Origin: Petrolisthes cinctipes
Lineage: Eukaryota > Arthropoda > Malacostraca > Decapoda > Porcellanidae
DNA: 64,000 nucleotides
Assembly: GCA_033782935.1 (NCBI GenBank)
Contig: JAWQEG010002488.1
Span: 12,501-76,500 of the forward strand
Direction of reading: 5' to 3'
Both the position numbers and the translations under genes were made by a program. Shown one piece after another: positions 20,601 to 32,280 of this stretch (position 1 is the stretch's first letter; every line of letters starts with the position of its first letter). The notes under the pieces are model-generated. The model did no database searches. It saw nothing but the letters and a program-made list of their open reading frames with translations, and was not told the origin of the DNA.

Positions 20601-21500
20601 TGAAATATCTGTAGTATTTTCTTTTTGTCAGGTCATGAACATAAAAAAGGTCGAGGTTGTGACAGGAACATTCTTTTTGGCTGCATCATATATTAATAAA
20701 TAGATAAGATTGAGAAGGTAATTATTTTATGTACTTTGGTTGTTTGTGATAAGATAGAGAAAGTGATTATTTTATATTTTTGTGTGTGATGAAACTACCT
20801 GTACTATGTATGAAAGCACTCCATGTCATCCTCATTTTCTTTGGTAAACAAATGATATCCTTACTTTTCCTACAGGGTTATTGCCTCCCTGCCCACCATG
20901 GAGTGCCCAGAAACCATCTACCGGCAACCAACAACCACCCTAACTTTACAACCATTGTGTCAACACTAGATTGACTCATTCACACACACACACCAGAACC
21001 ACTCAGCAACGTTGCACAAAATAGGTGAGATGGAAATTTTGTATTTTGCTTCCCACAGCATGAAATCTTTCAGTGGGGAATCATTAAAAAAATGTGTTTA
21101 TTTGATTGTAAGTAAGATGCTTACAGAATACAGCATTGTGAAAGCTGTAATTGGGAAGAAACAAGGAAGGGAAGTGAGAAAAAAATGTATCAGAAAAATT
21201 TGAATGGTACAAAATGGGAGTTAAATTAATTTTAATCATGATATGTTTAGTGAAGGTTTCTTGTTCCCTTCCTCAATGTCTATCTATCTGTCTATTCATG
21301 ATCATCACTGAGGTGGTATAAAGCAGGTGAGACGCAGCGGGTATTTAAATTAATTTTAATCATGATACTTGAATTGATACCACTACTGTATTCAAGATGT
21401 GGGAGTAATATTGTTGTTTGGTCATCAGCCATAATGTCTGTCTACATAAAACAGATGAGTCAAGTTAAAACAAATCTTGTGTCCTATTTGTATGATGTCT
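20601..21500. other. unassigned AT-rich region with one weak candidate exon
   Basis: A pyrimidine-rich CTTTTCCTACAG ends at 20875, followed by an open stretch of about 90 nt that could end at TAG or TGA near 20967-20972 (for example frame VIASLPTMECPETIYR). No family is recognised and no partner exon is visible, so this is only a candidate 3' exon. The rest shows nothing. Confidence 0.2.
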
Positions 21501-21502
21501 TA

Positions 21503-21748
21503 ATGGGTCCATTCCACAGTTGTTGGTATTGGTTTGTAAGCATGCAAACGAAAGAATGTTAGCCGTGTAAATGACTTATGGGTGAATTATATAATGAATT
21601 TGGTGAGTAAACTATACCGTTATAATTATTATCTAACTGTTGGATAGATTTTGTGAATGTGGATACTCACCTTTTGGAAAATAATGAAGCCTTACAAGTG
21701 TGGTTGGTTGGGAAGCTAACAAACCAATACCACTGTGGAAGTAACCCA
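21503..21748. mobile_element. M1 hairpin MITE
   Basis: The left end resembles TTAGGGTTGATTCCACAGTG (here slightly diverged), with ggtattggtttgtaagcatg; the right end is aacaaaccaataccactgtg. The interior has gtgaattatataatgaattt and gatactcaccttttgg. About 250 bp, a family with many copies in this window. Confidence 0.75.
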
Positions 21749-21837
21749 ATGACATAGTTCCAATTGTGTTGTCTCTGATTCCTTCAAACTATACAACAAA
21801 ACACATTCCTTATTAGTATCATTGTGGATGTGGTGTG

Positions 21838-22685
21838 GGTGTGGACGTGTTGGAGAGTGTGAAAAGGAACACCTTGAGGTGGTTCGGTCATGTGGAGCGT
21901 ATGAGAAGCGAAAGGTTGGTTAAGAGAGTGTACGAGAGTGAGGTGGAGGGGCAGACCGAGAGTGAGGTGGAGGGATAGAGTTGAGAGGTATGTGAGGAAG
22001 AGTGAGATGGAGGGATGGAGTTGAGAGGTATGTGAGGAAGAGTGTGGTGGAGGGATGGAGTTGAGAGGTATGTGAGGGAGAGTGTGGTGGAGGGATGGAG
22101 TTGAGAGGTATGTGAGGGAGAGTGTGGTGGAGGGATGGAGTTGAGAGGTATGTGAGGGAGAGTGAGGTGGAGGGATGGAGTTGAGAGGTATGTGAGGGAG
22201 AGTGTGGTGGAGGGATGGAGTTGAGAGGTATGTGAGGGAGAGTGTGGTGGAGGGATGGAGTTGAGAGGTATGTGAGGGAGAGTGAGGTGGAGGGATGGAG
22301 TTGAGAGGTATGTGAGGGAGAGTGAGGTGGAGGGATGGAGTTGAGAGGTATGTGAGGGAGAGTGAGGTGGAGGGATGGAGTTGAGAGGTATGTGAGGGAG
22401 AGTGAGGTGTAAGGATGGAGTTGAGAGGTATGTGAGGGAGAGTGTGGTGGAGGGATGGAGTTGAGAGGTATGTGAGGGAGAGTGAGGTGTAAGGATGGAG
22501 TTGAGAGGTATGTGAGGGAGAGTGAGGTGTAAGGATGGAGTTGAGAGGTATGTGAGGGAGAGTGGTATGGGGTGGGAGGAGGGACGCCAGTTAACAGGGA
22601 ACGGGGGTTCATGGAGGCGATTCATTGGTGGCCACTCCTTCAGGTATTGAGGCGTCTGGCAATAGATAGATAGATAGATAGATAG
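21838..22685 (+). mobile_element. LINE family A-related 3' end with expanded minisatellite
   Basis: Encodes VDVLESVKRNTLRWFGHVER near the start, the same region as the C-terminus of LINE A but a distinct sequence. It ends tggccactcc... gaggcgtctggcaa(TAGA)n, the LINE A type 3' end. Between them a 40-bp unit is amplified about 15 times. 5' truncated, as usual for target-primed insertions. Confidence 0.8.
21955..22565. repeat. 40-bp minisatellite, about 15 copies
   Basis: The unit contains GGATGGAGTTGAGAGGTATG and tgagggagagtgtggtgg; exact 40-bp period from 22021. Variants (gtgtggtgg, gtgaggtgg, gtgaggtgt) are interspersed. It lies in what was LINE coding sequence. Confidence 0.9.
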
Positions 22686-22689
22686 TATT

Positions 22690-22810
22690 TTCTGACATGG
22701 TTTGTAGGAATCAGAGACTTTCCTATTCACCAACAAGATAATCTCTCCTTAATTAATGTGTTGCATATTATTATATATGAATGGACCTTAGGGATAAATT
22801 ACTATAAATT
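22690..22810. repeat. M4 MITE fragment
   Basis: Contains tctgacatggtttgtaggaatcagagac and ends accaacaagataatctctccttaattaa, a half copy of the M4 hairpin. Confidence 0.55.
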
Positions 22811-23622
22811 GCCAGCACAACATTCGGACACATCAAAGAATCCACAATCACAGTATATAAACAATATATTCGATCAGTGATGGATTATGCAAGCCCTGCC
22901 TGGGCCTCAAACCTCACTGAGAATCATCACAACACCCTTCAAACCATACAGAACAGAGCCCTAATGATAATCACAGGCTGCACAGCTACCACACCTACAG
23001 ACCACCTACACTATGAAACCAAAGTCCTCAAAATCAAGGATCACCTTGACATGAGAGGCACACAAACACTTGCTGCAGCCTCCACAAACCCACACCATCC
23101 ACTACTCTACATGGCACAACACCCACACATGCCAAGGAACATCAAAACAACACCCAGTACACGATACCATACACAAATACTATCATCTCTTACACCCTGC
23201 CCACCCCAAACCAATCTCCAGAAACACATCCATACTCAAATCACTCATCAATCCATCCAAACACTCAAAAACAACACACAGCTGCATGCACCACCTCCTG
23301 ACATCCACCCATTTGATTCCTCCCTTCCTCGTGAGGACAGAGTCCACCTGGCCAGGCTGCGGTGTGGCCACCACCCGGCCCTTCTGACATATCAGAAGAG
23401 GCTGGATGGAACGATTGCAGATGCCTGTCAGGGATGCAACACAGCACCCCATTCTATTAAACACATTATTGAAAACTGCAATGCACACAACCACACTCGC
23501 CAACAACACAACATACACTCTCTGAGGGCATTGTGGGAAAGCCCGGTTCAGGCCATGACCTTCCTCAGGAGCTCAAGGGCTGCTCGGCCAGACACCTTGA
23601 GGAACTTCAACAACAACAACAA
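22811..23622 (+). mobile_element. LINE family D, 3' fragment
   Basis: Matches the 3' end of the LINE at 57040-60357 from gccagcacaacattcgg on. It encodes VMDYASPAWASNLTENHHN, LARLRCGHHPALLTYQKRL and ACQGCNTAPHSIKHIIENC, a Cys/His (C-x2-C...H...C) C-terminus typical of Jockey/CR1-group elements, and ends in an AAC-rich tail. Supplies the C-terminus missing from the longer copy. Confidence 0.85.
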
Positions 23623-24129
23623 TTACCCAGAGTTTGTTGACCATCCTTTATAGGTTTCTGAGACAAGTTAGGCAGCTAAGGCCCGATATCCATACTGATA
23701 AGTTTAAAAAGAACTAAAGTAAGGGATGATGAATTCCAAGTGTAACAATAGACTGAATTGTTAGTTCTATAGTGAATACAGACAGTAAATGTCTAACATT
23801 CCTTTAATCTTACAATTCCCCAAAAGGTTGTGAATAACAAGTGTGTTGTTTCCACTTTAAGCCAACCATAATTCCATTACCCAACACACAAAAGCAGGGT
23901 TCACGATACTAAGCAAAACTTAATATTGTTTTAAGAAAATATTTAATTCAATATAACTAGGTAAAAAAAACAAAGTAAATAAAGAAGTAAATAAACTAAT
24001 GAATGAATTTAAATTACAAGACTTAACTACTATTAAAACATGTAGAAAACAACAAATATAAATAAAAAAAATATTATAGTGACAAACACGATATCTCTAG
24101 TCCAGGATGTAGGGCTGCACACTATAGCA
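23623..24129. other. AT-rich region, nothing recognised
   Basis: No coding signal, clear repeat or inverted ends seen; A-rich with short AAATAAA runs. Confidence 0.5.
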
Positions 24130-24340
24130 CAGTAATTACACACCTATATGGAGGGAGCTTGTGTGTTTAGGGGAATCAGAACCCTCCAAACACACACACC
24201 TATATGGAATGGACTTGTGTGTTTCATGGTATGGTTAGGAGGAATCAGATACCTCCAAACACACACACACACACACACACACACCTATATGGAAGGAACT
24301 TGTGTGTTTCATGGTATGGTTAGGAAGAATCAGATACCTC

Positions 24341-24384
<44 letters not shown>

Positions 24385-24470
24385 TATGGAAGGAGCTAGT
24401 GTTTTTCATGGCATGGTTAGGAGGAATCAGAAGCCTCCAATTTTCATACACGATCACAGGGTCCTTAAAA
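24130..24470. repeat. tandem array grown from the M5 MITE
   Basis: Four units of cacctatatggaaggaactt, ttcatggtatggttaggagg and aatcagatacctccaaa, separated by (CA)n of differing length. Ends with ttttcatacacgatcacagg gtcctta, the M5 terminus. Confidence 0.8.
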
Positions 24471-24569
24471 AACTTGATAATATTTTTCAGTAGTGTAGTT
24501 CCTATAGATTTTTGTGTAGTAATAATTATATCCAATAAATACAGTTAATTACAGATAATTTCATGGGCA

Positions 24570-24830
24570 TTAAGGGTTTAATTAATTTTAGTTACATTGG
24601 AGTGCCTTGATTCCTCCAAAGTATGCCAGGAAACAGGACCATGTCAACAAAAATAATGGTGTTCTGATGCTTGGAATAGTTTGGAGGAATCATTTGCTCC
24701 AGAATTACCACCAACACTGAACTGTTCCCATAAGGACCCTGTGATGGTATATGAAAATTGGAGACTTCTGATTCCTCCTAACCATGTCGCGAAACAAGCT
24801 CTTTGCATATAGGTGTGCGCACGCGCAAGC
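24570..24830. mobile_element. M3 and M5 hairpin MITEs in tandem
   Basis: M3: ttggagtgccttgattcctc... ggaatagtttggaggaatca. Then aaggaccctgtgatgg and ttggagacttctgattcctc of M5, truncated at about 24815 where LINE B begins. Confidence 0.65.
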
Positions 24831-25203
24831 GGTTACTGGAGTAAACAAACCCCAGCGCTCTTATATTAGTGCTAAATCCTCAAGAAATGCAGAGGCTACG
24901 AAAGTGTAACTGAAATATGTTAAGCATTAATACTTAGGGAAGACTGTGACGTTGAATTGAAGAAAACTAAGCGAGTGGATACTGAAAAATCTGTGGTAAT
25001 AATATATGGTTGTTCTGGCTTCTGGCTTCTCCCCTGTTTGCCAGCGCCATCTGCAGGTCATCAAATAAACCACCACTCACACTACTTCCTCAACTTCCTC
25101 AACTTCCACTACTGTGACCCAGGTATCAAACAAGCCTCATTATAAAATGATAAAATAATAACCAGTGTTTGAAAATATACTGAAAGAAAAAGTACAACAA
25201 AAG

Positions 25204-26301
25204 ATGGAATCAAGAAAATTGTTACCACAACCCGACACAAAATGTTTGGTGTGTTCGAAGCCCTGTGTAATCGAGGCAGTGAAGTTTACTAGATGTCTGG
25301 GATATATTCATGCAGGGTGTTCAGGACTACCAACGTACCACCTGATACATTGGTTTAACTCAAGGATCCACCACACCTGCGAGCAGTGTATCCCAGATCA
25401 GCACAAAAAGCTTAATTATGACCAGGAATATGCGTGGGTGGACAACCTACTGCAACAGGACACCGCCTCAAAAAACAAAAACAGCTGTATCACACCAGGA
25501 CCCTCAAACGAAAACGGAGATGAACATTTTGAGGAAAGTGACGTGGGTCAAACCTCAATAATGGAACCTCTAGACACCATCCTATCTCCTTCCTCCGAAG
25601 ATAATAATGAGAAATTGAGTAGAGAGGATCATCAAAAAGCGAATAAAGATGATAAAATACTAAAACACGACAAGATCTGCAAATTCTATACCGAACATAG
25701 ATGTAGATTCGGGAAAGAAGGGAAGGACTGCAAATTCAAACACCCTAGGATCTGCAAAGCATACCAGAAATACGGCCGTAACCCAGGTAAAGGATGCTCA
25801 ACATTTAAAAAATGCGGTCTTTATCACCCAAAAATTTGTGAAGGCTCTGGCACTCAGTGTATCGACCCTCAGTGCATGAACCTACACTTGAAAGGAACAA
25901 GGCGTCATGCACTCAAAGAGAAGCCATCCTTAAACCTAAACATCGAAACGGTAGACCCTCACACCAAGAAAAAGGATGAAATTCAACCTATAAGCGCCCA
26001 AGAATCTCACAGGTGCAATACACAAACCAGTGACACCACTCCAATTCCCAGTCATTTTTTAGGAATGCAGAGGAGCATTCAGGAGCTGCAAGATCAGATG
26101 GCCAATCTATTGCGTATTTTCAGAGCTCAAGTACCAACACAAACACAGGCTATATGGACTCCAATGATGCCAACACCAACTCAATGGCAACCGAAACAAG
26201 TCCAGATGTCACAACACCCTACACTACAACAGTGGCCCCAACCTGTAGCAAACCCTCAATCAATATTAAACCCAACAGTTCCTCATTACAGAGTGAACTA
26301 A
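25204..26301 (+). CDS. LINE B ORF1, PHD-like finger plus three CCCH fingers
   Basis: 365 residues, intact. Residues 14-75 form a Cys/His cluster (CLVCSKPC, HAGCSG, HHTCEQC) like a PHD or treble-clef finger. Then follow three CCCH fingers: C159-C167-C176-H180, C184-C198-C204-H208 and C212-C219-C224-H228. The C-terminal part is Q/P-rich with a possible short coiled coil (MQRSIQELQDQMANLLRIF). ATG at 25204 was chosen because upstream in-frame codons lack an ATG. ORF1 proteins of LINEs bind the element RNA; CCCH fingers would serve that role, which is inference. Confidence 0.75.
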   Translation: MESRKLLPQPDTKCLVCSKPCVIEAVKFTRCLGYIHAGCSGLPTYHLIHWFNSRIHHTCEQCIPDQHKKLNYDQEYAWVDNLLQQDTASKNKNSCITPGPSNENGDEHFEESDVGQTSIMEPLDTILSPSSEDNNEKLSREDHQKANKDDKILKHDKICKFYTEHRCRFGKEGKDCKFKHPRICKAYQKYGRNPGKGCSTFKKCGLYHPKICEGSGTQCIDPQCMNLHLKGTRRHALKEKPSLNLNIETVDPHTKKKDEIQPISAQESHRCNTQTSDTTPIPSHFLGMQRSIQELQDQMANLLRIFRAQVPTQTQAIWTPMMPTPTQWQPKQVQMSQHPTLQQWPQPVANPQSILNPTVPHYRVN

Positions 26302-29300
26302 TTCAAAACCCCCCCTACAGAATAATCACATGCAATATTGAGGGGCTTTTACCAAGAAACCGTAAGTACAAACATAGCATGCTATCTGAAATGTCACAAA
26401 AAGACAATATTCTTGCCATTTGCCTTAGTGAAAGTCATCTTAAACCATCAATTAGAGATGCTGAAGTGCACATGGAGGGAATGGTCGGCTTCAGAACTGA
26501 CAGATTGACAGGGAGAAAAAAGGGAGGAGTCACAACTTACGTAAAGGAAAACCTGGCATCCCTAACTGAAGTCGCTCTCTCCAACTGAACAGGTTTTGTG
26601 GAAATCCTAGCACTTGTAATCAAACCACTTAACTTACTTCTTGTTAACATATACAGACCCCCAGCCTGCCCAACACCTGACTTTAATAACACCATCAAAT
26701 TTCTTGAATCACAATTAAATAACATGTCAGCTCCATTACCCGAAATAGTCATCACAGGTGACTTCAACCTGCCACATGTAGATTGGCAGAGAAGAATTAT
26801 CTCCGGAGGAAGCAGAGAGGACCGCACCCAAGCCGAGCTTCTCTTTACTCTTGCCGACACCTGGTGCCTCAACCAGTATATAACTACACCAACAAGAGAA
26901 AAAAATATGTTAGATCTCTTTTGGTCAAACAACGATGAACTAGTGCACGACCAATCATCGGAGGACACCTACATGTCAGATCACAAAATAATCACCATCA
27001 CAACAAACATCAGGACAGTCTGCTCAAATGAAAAGTTGCCAAGAAAAACTAACCCTTTCTCTACGTTTAGCAGGCTAAATTTTTTCAGTGATCGTGCAAA
27101 CTGGGATGGTCTGTGTGCGGAGTTAGCTGAGATACCTTGGGCTGAGGAGTTGTTATTCCGAAATGTTCAAGAAAAATACAATTATATACTATCTACTACC
27201 TACAACACAGCAACAAAGCACATACCTCAGCGTACACCAATCACCAGCAAAAGGTCAATCATCCCACGAGATCGACATATACTAATGAGGAAAAAATCAA
27301 AGCTGAAAAAGAAGCTAGCGTTAAGTGTTAACACAAACAACATTAACGCTATACAAGTCCAAATCAGAAAAAAATCGAAGAGGCACTTTTATTGTCTCAC
27401 ACTAAGCAGAAGCGTCAAGAAGAAACAAATGCTGTCGCTGCTATAAAAAAGAATTACAAGTTCTTCTTCAAGTATGTCAAGAAACATGCAAAAATAAAAG
27501 CGAACATCGGCCCCCTGACAGACGCTAATGGGGAGACAATGGATAAAATAGAGGACATATGTGAGGTACTCAAGCAACAATACCAAGGTGTTTTTAGTAC
27601 CCCAAAACAAGAATACAAAATATCCAAACCTGATACATTTTTTTCTTTCAATGTCACAAACTACCCTTCGTTGACCACCTTTGATATCACCACAAAGGAT
27701 ATCTTGGACGCAGCTGCAGACCTTCTACCAAACTCTGCTGCTAGTCCGGATGAGTTCCCAGCAATTGTCCTCAAGAGGTGTGCAACACAGCTCTGCATCC
27801 CTCTGCAGCTGCTGTGGTCTGCATCTCTTCTAGAGAGTGTAATTCCAGACACAACACGCTCTGCAAGGATTACCCCACTTTATAAGGGCAGACCCCGATC
27901 CATGCCCAAAAACTACCGACCAGTTGCCCTCACATCGCACGTCATCAAACTATTTGAGAAAATTGTAGTAAAAAACATAATGAACTTCCTGGAACATAAC
28001 ACCCTAATGAATCGAGGACAGCATGGATTTAGAAGAGGTCGGTCCTGCCTGTCACAGCTCCTCGAGCACCACACTCACCTTCTTGAATCAATTGAAGCCG
28101 GTTTGAACTCAGACGTGATATACCTGGACTTTGAAAAAGCCTTTGATAAGGTGGATCATGGCGTCCTGCTTCACAAAATGAGAAATCTTGGCATCACTGG
28201 CAATATTGGACGTTGGGTGCATGCTTTCCTATCGAACCGAACACAGGTTGTCACCATTGATGGCTGTGTCTCAAAGCAGTCTTCAGTAGTTAGTGGGGTG
28301 CCTCAGGGATCAGTCCTTGGCCCGATTCTTTTCCAGATATTGATATCGGACATAGACCAAGAAGTGAAGACATCCAAAGTTACATCCTTTGCGGACGATA
28401 CCCGTGTTTCACATTCTATCAAGGATAAAGATGATGTCATCGCTCTTCAAAATGACTTACAATCTATATACAGGTGGGCTGATAACAACAATATGTCTTT
28501 CAATAGCTCCAAATTTGAGGTTGTCAAATAGGGCCATGACAACAGTATAAAAATGACAAATTACACCTCAAACCTCGGACAAATTATCACTGAAAAATCT
28601 CAAGTGCGTGACTCGGGTGTGTTGATGAGCAACACTGCAACCTTTAGTGACCACATCCAGGCCATGGTTGCCGAGGCCCGGAACACAATGGGTTGGCTCC
28701 TTCGCACCTTTGAGACACGTGAACCACTACCTATGATGACACTATTCAAATCTTTAATAATCCCAAAAGTTGAATACTGTTCCCTCCTCTGGAGTCCCTG
28801 GAAGTCCGGAGAGAAACAACTTATCGAAGGCCTCCAACGGACTTTCACCTCCAAAATTAGTTCCATCCATGACCTAAACTACGGGGAGCGCCTCCACAAG
28901 CTGAACCTGTACTCCCTCGAGAGACGAAGGGAGCGCTACATCATTATGCACACATGGAAAATCATCCAAGGACTGGTACCCAACTTCAGTGATTCCTCTG
29001 ATATCAAAGTACGCGTCCGTCAACACCCAAGACTTGGGAGGCTTTGCTGCATGCCAAAGATCAACAATAGAGCCCAGGCCAGTGTGACAACACAGAAAAT
29101 CAACTCTTTTGTTTATAATGGTCCCCGGCTATTTAACTCCCTACCCAAGGATGTCCGTGAGATGAACTGTACAACTGATAAATTCAAGACACACCTGGAC
29201 AGCTTCTTACAAGACATACCTGACCAACCAAACCTACCACACTATACTGGCAGAAAAGCTGCCAGTAACAGCATCCTGGAACACCTGTCAGTCATGAGAG

Positions 29301-29320
29301 CTGACGGTATTTATATGTAG
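26154..29320 (+). pseudogene. LINE B ORF2, endonuclease and reverse transcriptase, damaged
   Basis: It starts at ATG 26154 inside ORF1 (overlap 148 nt, -1 frame). Endonuclease motifs: CNIEGLL, SESHL, NIYRPP, TGDFNLPHVDW and MSDHKI. RT motifs: KNYRPVALTS, YLDFEKAFDKVDH, GVPQGSVLGP and FADDTRV (28388-28408). C-terminus SLERRRERY... FNSLPKDVREM. Breaks: TGA at 26586, a frameshift near 27400, TAG at 28529. Otherwise collinear, so recently active. Confidence 0.85.
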
Positions 29321-29521
29321 AAAATTATGTCATTGTGTCCTCACGCGGATATCTACCTGATCACCTGTTCGCCCCTATCTATCGGTGGTGGAGTGCAATG
29401 TACTCTACCTGTAGGGGTCCGGAGTTCGGGTGGTGTGTGTGTGGCGCAAGCGGTGGTGCACCAGCATGACCGTGGGAAGACGAGTCCCGGACCGATATAC
29501 AGGATACAGGATACAGGAGAG

Positions 29522-29573
29522 AAAGAGGGATGGAGAGAGAATGTGTGTGTGTGTGTTGTGTTAGAGAAAGAGG

Positions 29574-29610
<37 letters not shown>

Positions 29611-29758
29611 GAGGCTTCTGATTCCTCCTAACCATGGCATGAAGCAACCTCCCTCCTTATAGGTGTGTGTGTGTGTGTTAGGGAGAGAGAGTGTGTGTGT
29701 GTGTGTTTGGTGGCTTCTGATTCCTCCTAACCATGCCACGAAACAACCTCCCTCCATA

Positions 29759-29815
<57 letters not shown>

Positions 29816-30240
29816 GAGAGTGTGTGTGTGTGTGTGAAGGCTTCTGATTCCTCCTAACCATGCCACCAAACCAACTCCCTTCATATAGGTGTGTGTGTTT
29901 CATGGTAATATTTGGAGGAATTATTTGCTCCAAGTTTACCAACAACATTGTACTGTCTCTCTTAGGGTCGATTTCACGGTGGTTGGTATTGGTTTGTATG
30001 CATGCAAACAAAAGAATGTTAAGCTGTATAAATGACTTCTAGGTGAATTATTTAATGAATTTGGTGAGAAAACTATACAATGATCATTATTATTATTATT
30101 ATCATCTAACTGTTTGATAGATTTTGTGAATGTGGATACTCACCTTTTGGAAAATAATGAAGCCTTACAAGTGTAGTAGGTTGGGAAGCTAACAAACCAA
30201 TACCACTGTGGAATGAACCCTAAAATAATGAAGCCTTATA
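29522..30240. repeat. M5-derived TG arrays followed by an M1 MITE
   Basis: 29605-29900 has three units of aggcttctgattcctcctaa ... ccatataggtg plus (TG)n/(AG)n. 29962-30213 is a complete M1 hairpin (ttagggtcgatttcac to gaatgaaccctaa). Confidence 0.75.
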
Positions 30241-30661
30241 CAGTTCTCTTACCATTACATTGGAGTGTCTTGATTCCTTCAAAGTATGGGGGGGGTTTAG
30301 GGGGGTGCGGGAATAAGGGACAGACTTTCTACCCACCCCAAGCGTGTCCCCCTATTCCCATCCCCCCCCAAGCCTGTCCCCTACTCCTGCACCCCCCTAA
30401 ACCCCCCCCCAAGCCTGTCCCGTACTCCCGCACTGACACACAGACAGACAATTCTCTTACCTCCACTATACTTTTGTTACATTGGAGTGTCTTGATTCCT
30501 CCAAAGTATGCCAGGAAACAGGACCACCTGAACAAAAATAATAATAATGGTGTTCTGTTGCTTGGAAAAATAGTTTGGAGGAATAATTTACTCCAGATTT
30601 ACCAACACTGTACTTCCAACTTAAGGTGATATTATTTTGTTGGTGAATTGGAAGGTGTGTG

Positions 30662-30714
<53 letters not shown>

Positions 30715-30850
30715 GTGCTACTGATTCCTCCAAACTATGCCATGAAACAGATCCCCTATTAGTACCATTGAGAGTGTGTGTTTTCTGGTAGAGTTAGGAG
30801 GAATCAGTAGCCTTCCAATTAACCAACAATAGAGTCTCTCCTGAAATGCT
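30241..30850. repeat. M3 and M4 MITE pieces, G-rich palindrome, ATT microsatellite
   Basis: 30241-30285 and 30475-30625 are M3 halves separated by a G/C-rich palindromic block (30285-30440: ggggggtttaggggggtgcg and its complement aacccccccc side). (ATT)n at 30662-30712, then an M4 copy to about 30845. Confidence 0.7.
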
Positions 30851-30908
30851 AAACCTTCCTTCCTCCCTGCCTTTTTTGTATTTAATTTATTTTGCATACA
30901 AGCCTTAC

Positions 30909-31226
30909 TTAGGGTTGATTCCACAGTGGTTGGTATTGGTTTGTAAGCACGCGAACGAAAGAATATTAGCCTTGTTAATGACTTATAGGTGAATTATTTA
31001 ATGAATTTGGTGAGTAAACTATACAGTGATAATTATTATCTAACTTTTTTAATAAATTTTGTGAATGTGGATACTCAGCTTTTGGAAAATAATGAAGCCT
31101 TACAAGTGTGGTTGGTTGGGAAGATAACAAACCAATACCACTGTGGAATCAACCCTAAAATAATGAAGCCTTACAAGTGTAGTTGGTTGGGAATCTAACA
31201 AACCAATACCACTGTGGAATCAACAC
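30909..31226. mobile_element. M1 hairpin MITE with duplicated right end
   Basis: TTAGGGTTGATTCCACAGTG at 30909 to gtggaatcaaccctaa at 31157, then one more copy of the 69-bp right end. Confidence 0.8.
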
Positions 31227-31299
31227 ATAGTCTATAGTTGTTTCTCCATCCTTCCCCCTTGAAGTTTGAGGCATATTAGGTTTTACAGTCTTAGACAAG

Positions 31300-31660
31300 A
31301 AAGTACATTGATGTGTGTGTGTGTGTATTATTCCTCTGTGTGTGTATATATTATTCCTGTGTGTGTGTGTGTATATTATTCCTGTGTGTGTGTGTGTGTG
31401 TGTGTGTGTATTATTCCTGAGTGTGTGTGTGTGTGTTTATAATGGTGTTGGTACGAGTACAATGATTCCATAGACACACAACAAAGTTATCTTACTGGTA
31501 CAGCTGTATGTGTGTGTGTGTGTTGACAATGGTGTTGGCATTTTTATTTTTATGAGGTGCTGCAAAATCATACACGTGTTGTTGTTTATTACCAAGATAT
31601 TTACCACGATGGAAGGAAAGTGTGGGTGGATATTTGATTGTGGCTGTACTTAATAATGGT
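31300..31660. repeat. TG microsatellites and half M2 MITE
   Basis: Several (TG)n runs separated by tattattcc (31310-31435), then from about 31545 gaggtgctgcaaaatcatac to gattgtggctgtac, one arm of M2. Confidence 0.7.
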
Positions 31661-31924
31661 AATATTATTAACCAGTTTGTATTCTAAACAACATATGTAA
31701 TTTACCATATGAGAAATGTATCTATCATATCTGTATAATATATTGTGTTACAACATTACTAGAACTCATATGAAGCAAATTTATGCTGCCGACTGTACCA
31801 CACCACCAACATTCTTGCCTCTATGTTTTCTGTTATGGTATTTCATTCATAAGTCCTAATTTTATTCTCCATATTTCTTCTCGCAAATCATTTCTCATTT
31901 TTTATCACCACCCAAATTAATGCG
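31661..31924. other. AT-rich region, nothing recognised
   Basis: No coding signal or clear repeat seen. Confidence 0.4.
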
Positions 31925-32280
31925 AGATTCTCTTGTTGGTGAATTGGAAGGACTCTGATTCCTCCAAAGTATGCCAGGAAACAGATGCCTTCAATGTTAC
32001 TAATAGTGGATCTATTGTTGTTTGGTGTCTTAGGGTTGATTCCACAGTCGTTTGTTTTGGTTTGTTAGCACGCAAACGAAAGAATCTTAGCCTTGTTAAT
32101 GCCTTATGGGTGAATTATTTAATGAATTTGGTGAGTAAACTATACAGTGATTATTATTATTATTATTATTATGCCAGGAAACAGATGCCTTCAATGTTAC
32201 TAATAGTGGATCTGTTGTTGTTTGGTGTCATAGTTTAAAAAAATTGCTTAGCCCTCCGATTTACCATCAAAATAGGTTGT
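31925..32280. mobile_element. M4 MITE with an M1 MITE fragment nested in it
   Basis: The M4 segment tgccaggaaacagatgcctt ... gtttggtgtc appears twice (31973-32030 and 32173-32230) around an M1 fragment (32029-32160) that is cut at an ATT run. The left M4 half starts ttaatgcgagattctcttgt. Confidence 0.65.

Larger units (their letters stand above)
24831..29521 (+). mobile_element. LINE family B (CR1/L2-like), near full length
   Basis: Contains a 5' leader (24831-25203), ORF1 (25204-26301), a damaged ORF2 (26154-29320) and a 3' region ending in short repeats of gatacag. The C-terminal ORF2 segment with SLERRRERYIIMHTWKII is typical of CR1/L2-type arthropod elements. Borders are approximate. Confidence 0.8.

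Noticed and set aside
24957..25145. Short frame upstream of LINE B ORF1
   Set aside because: Lies in the LINE leader, no conserved features, no reason to call it a gene.
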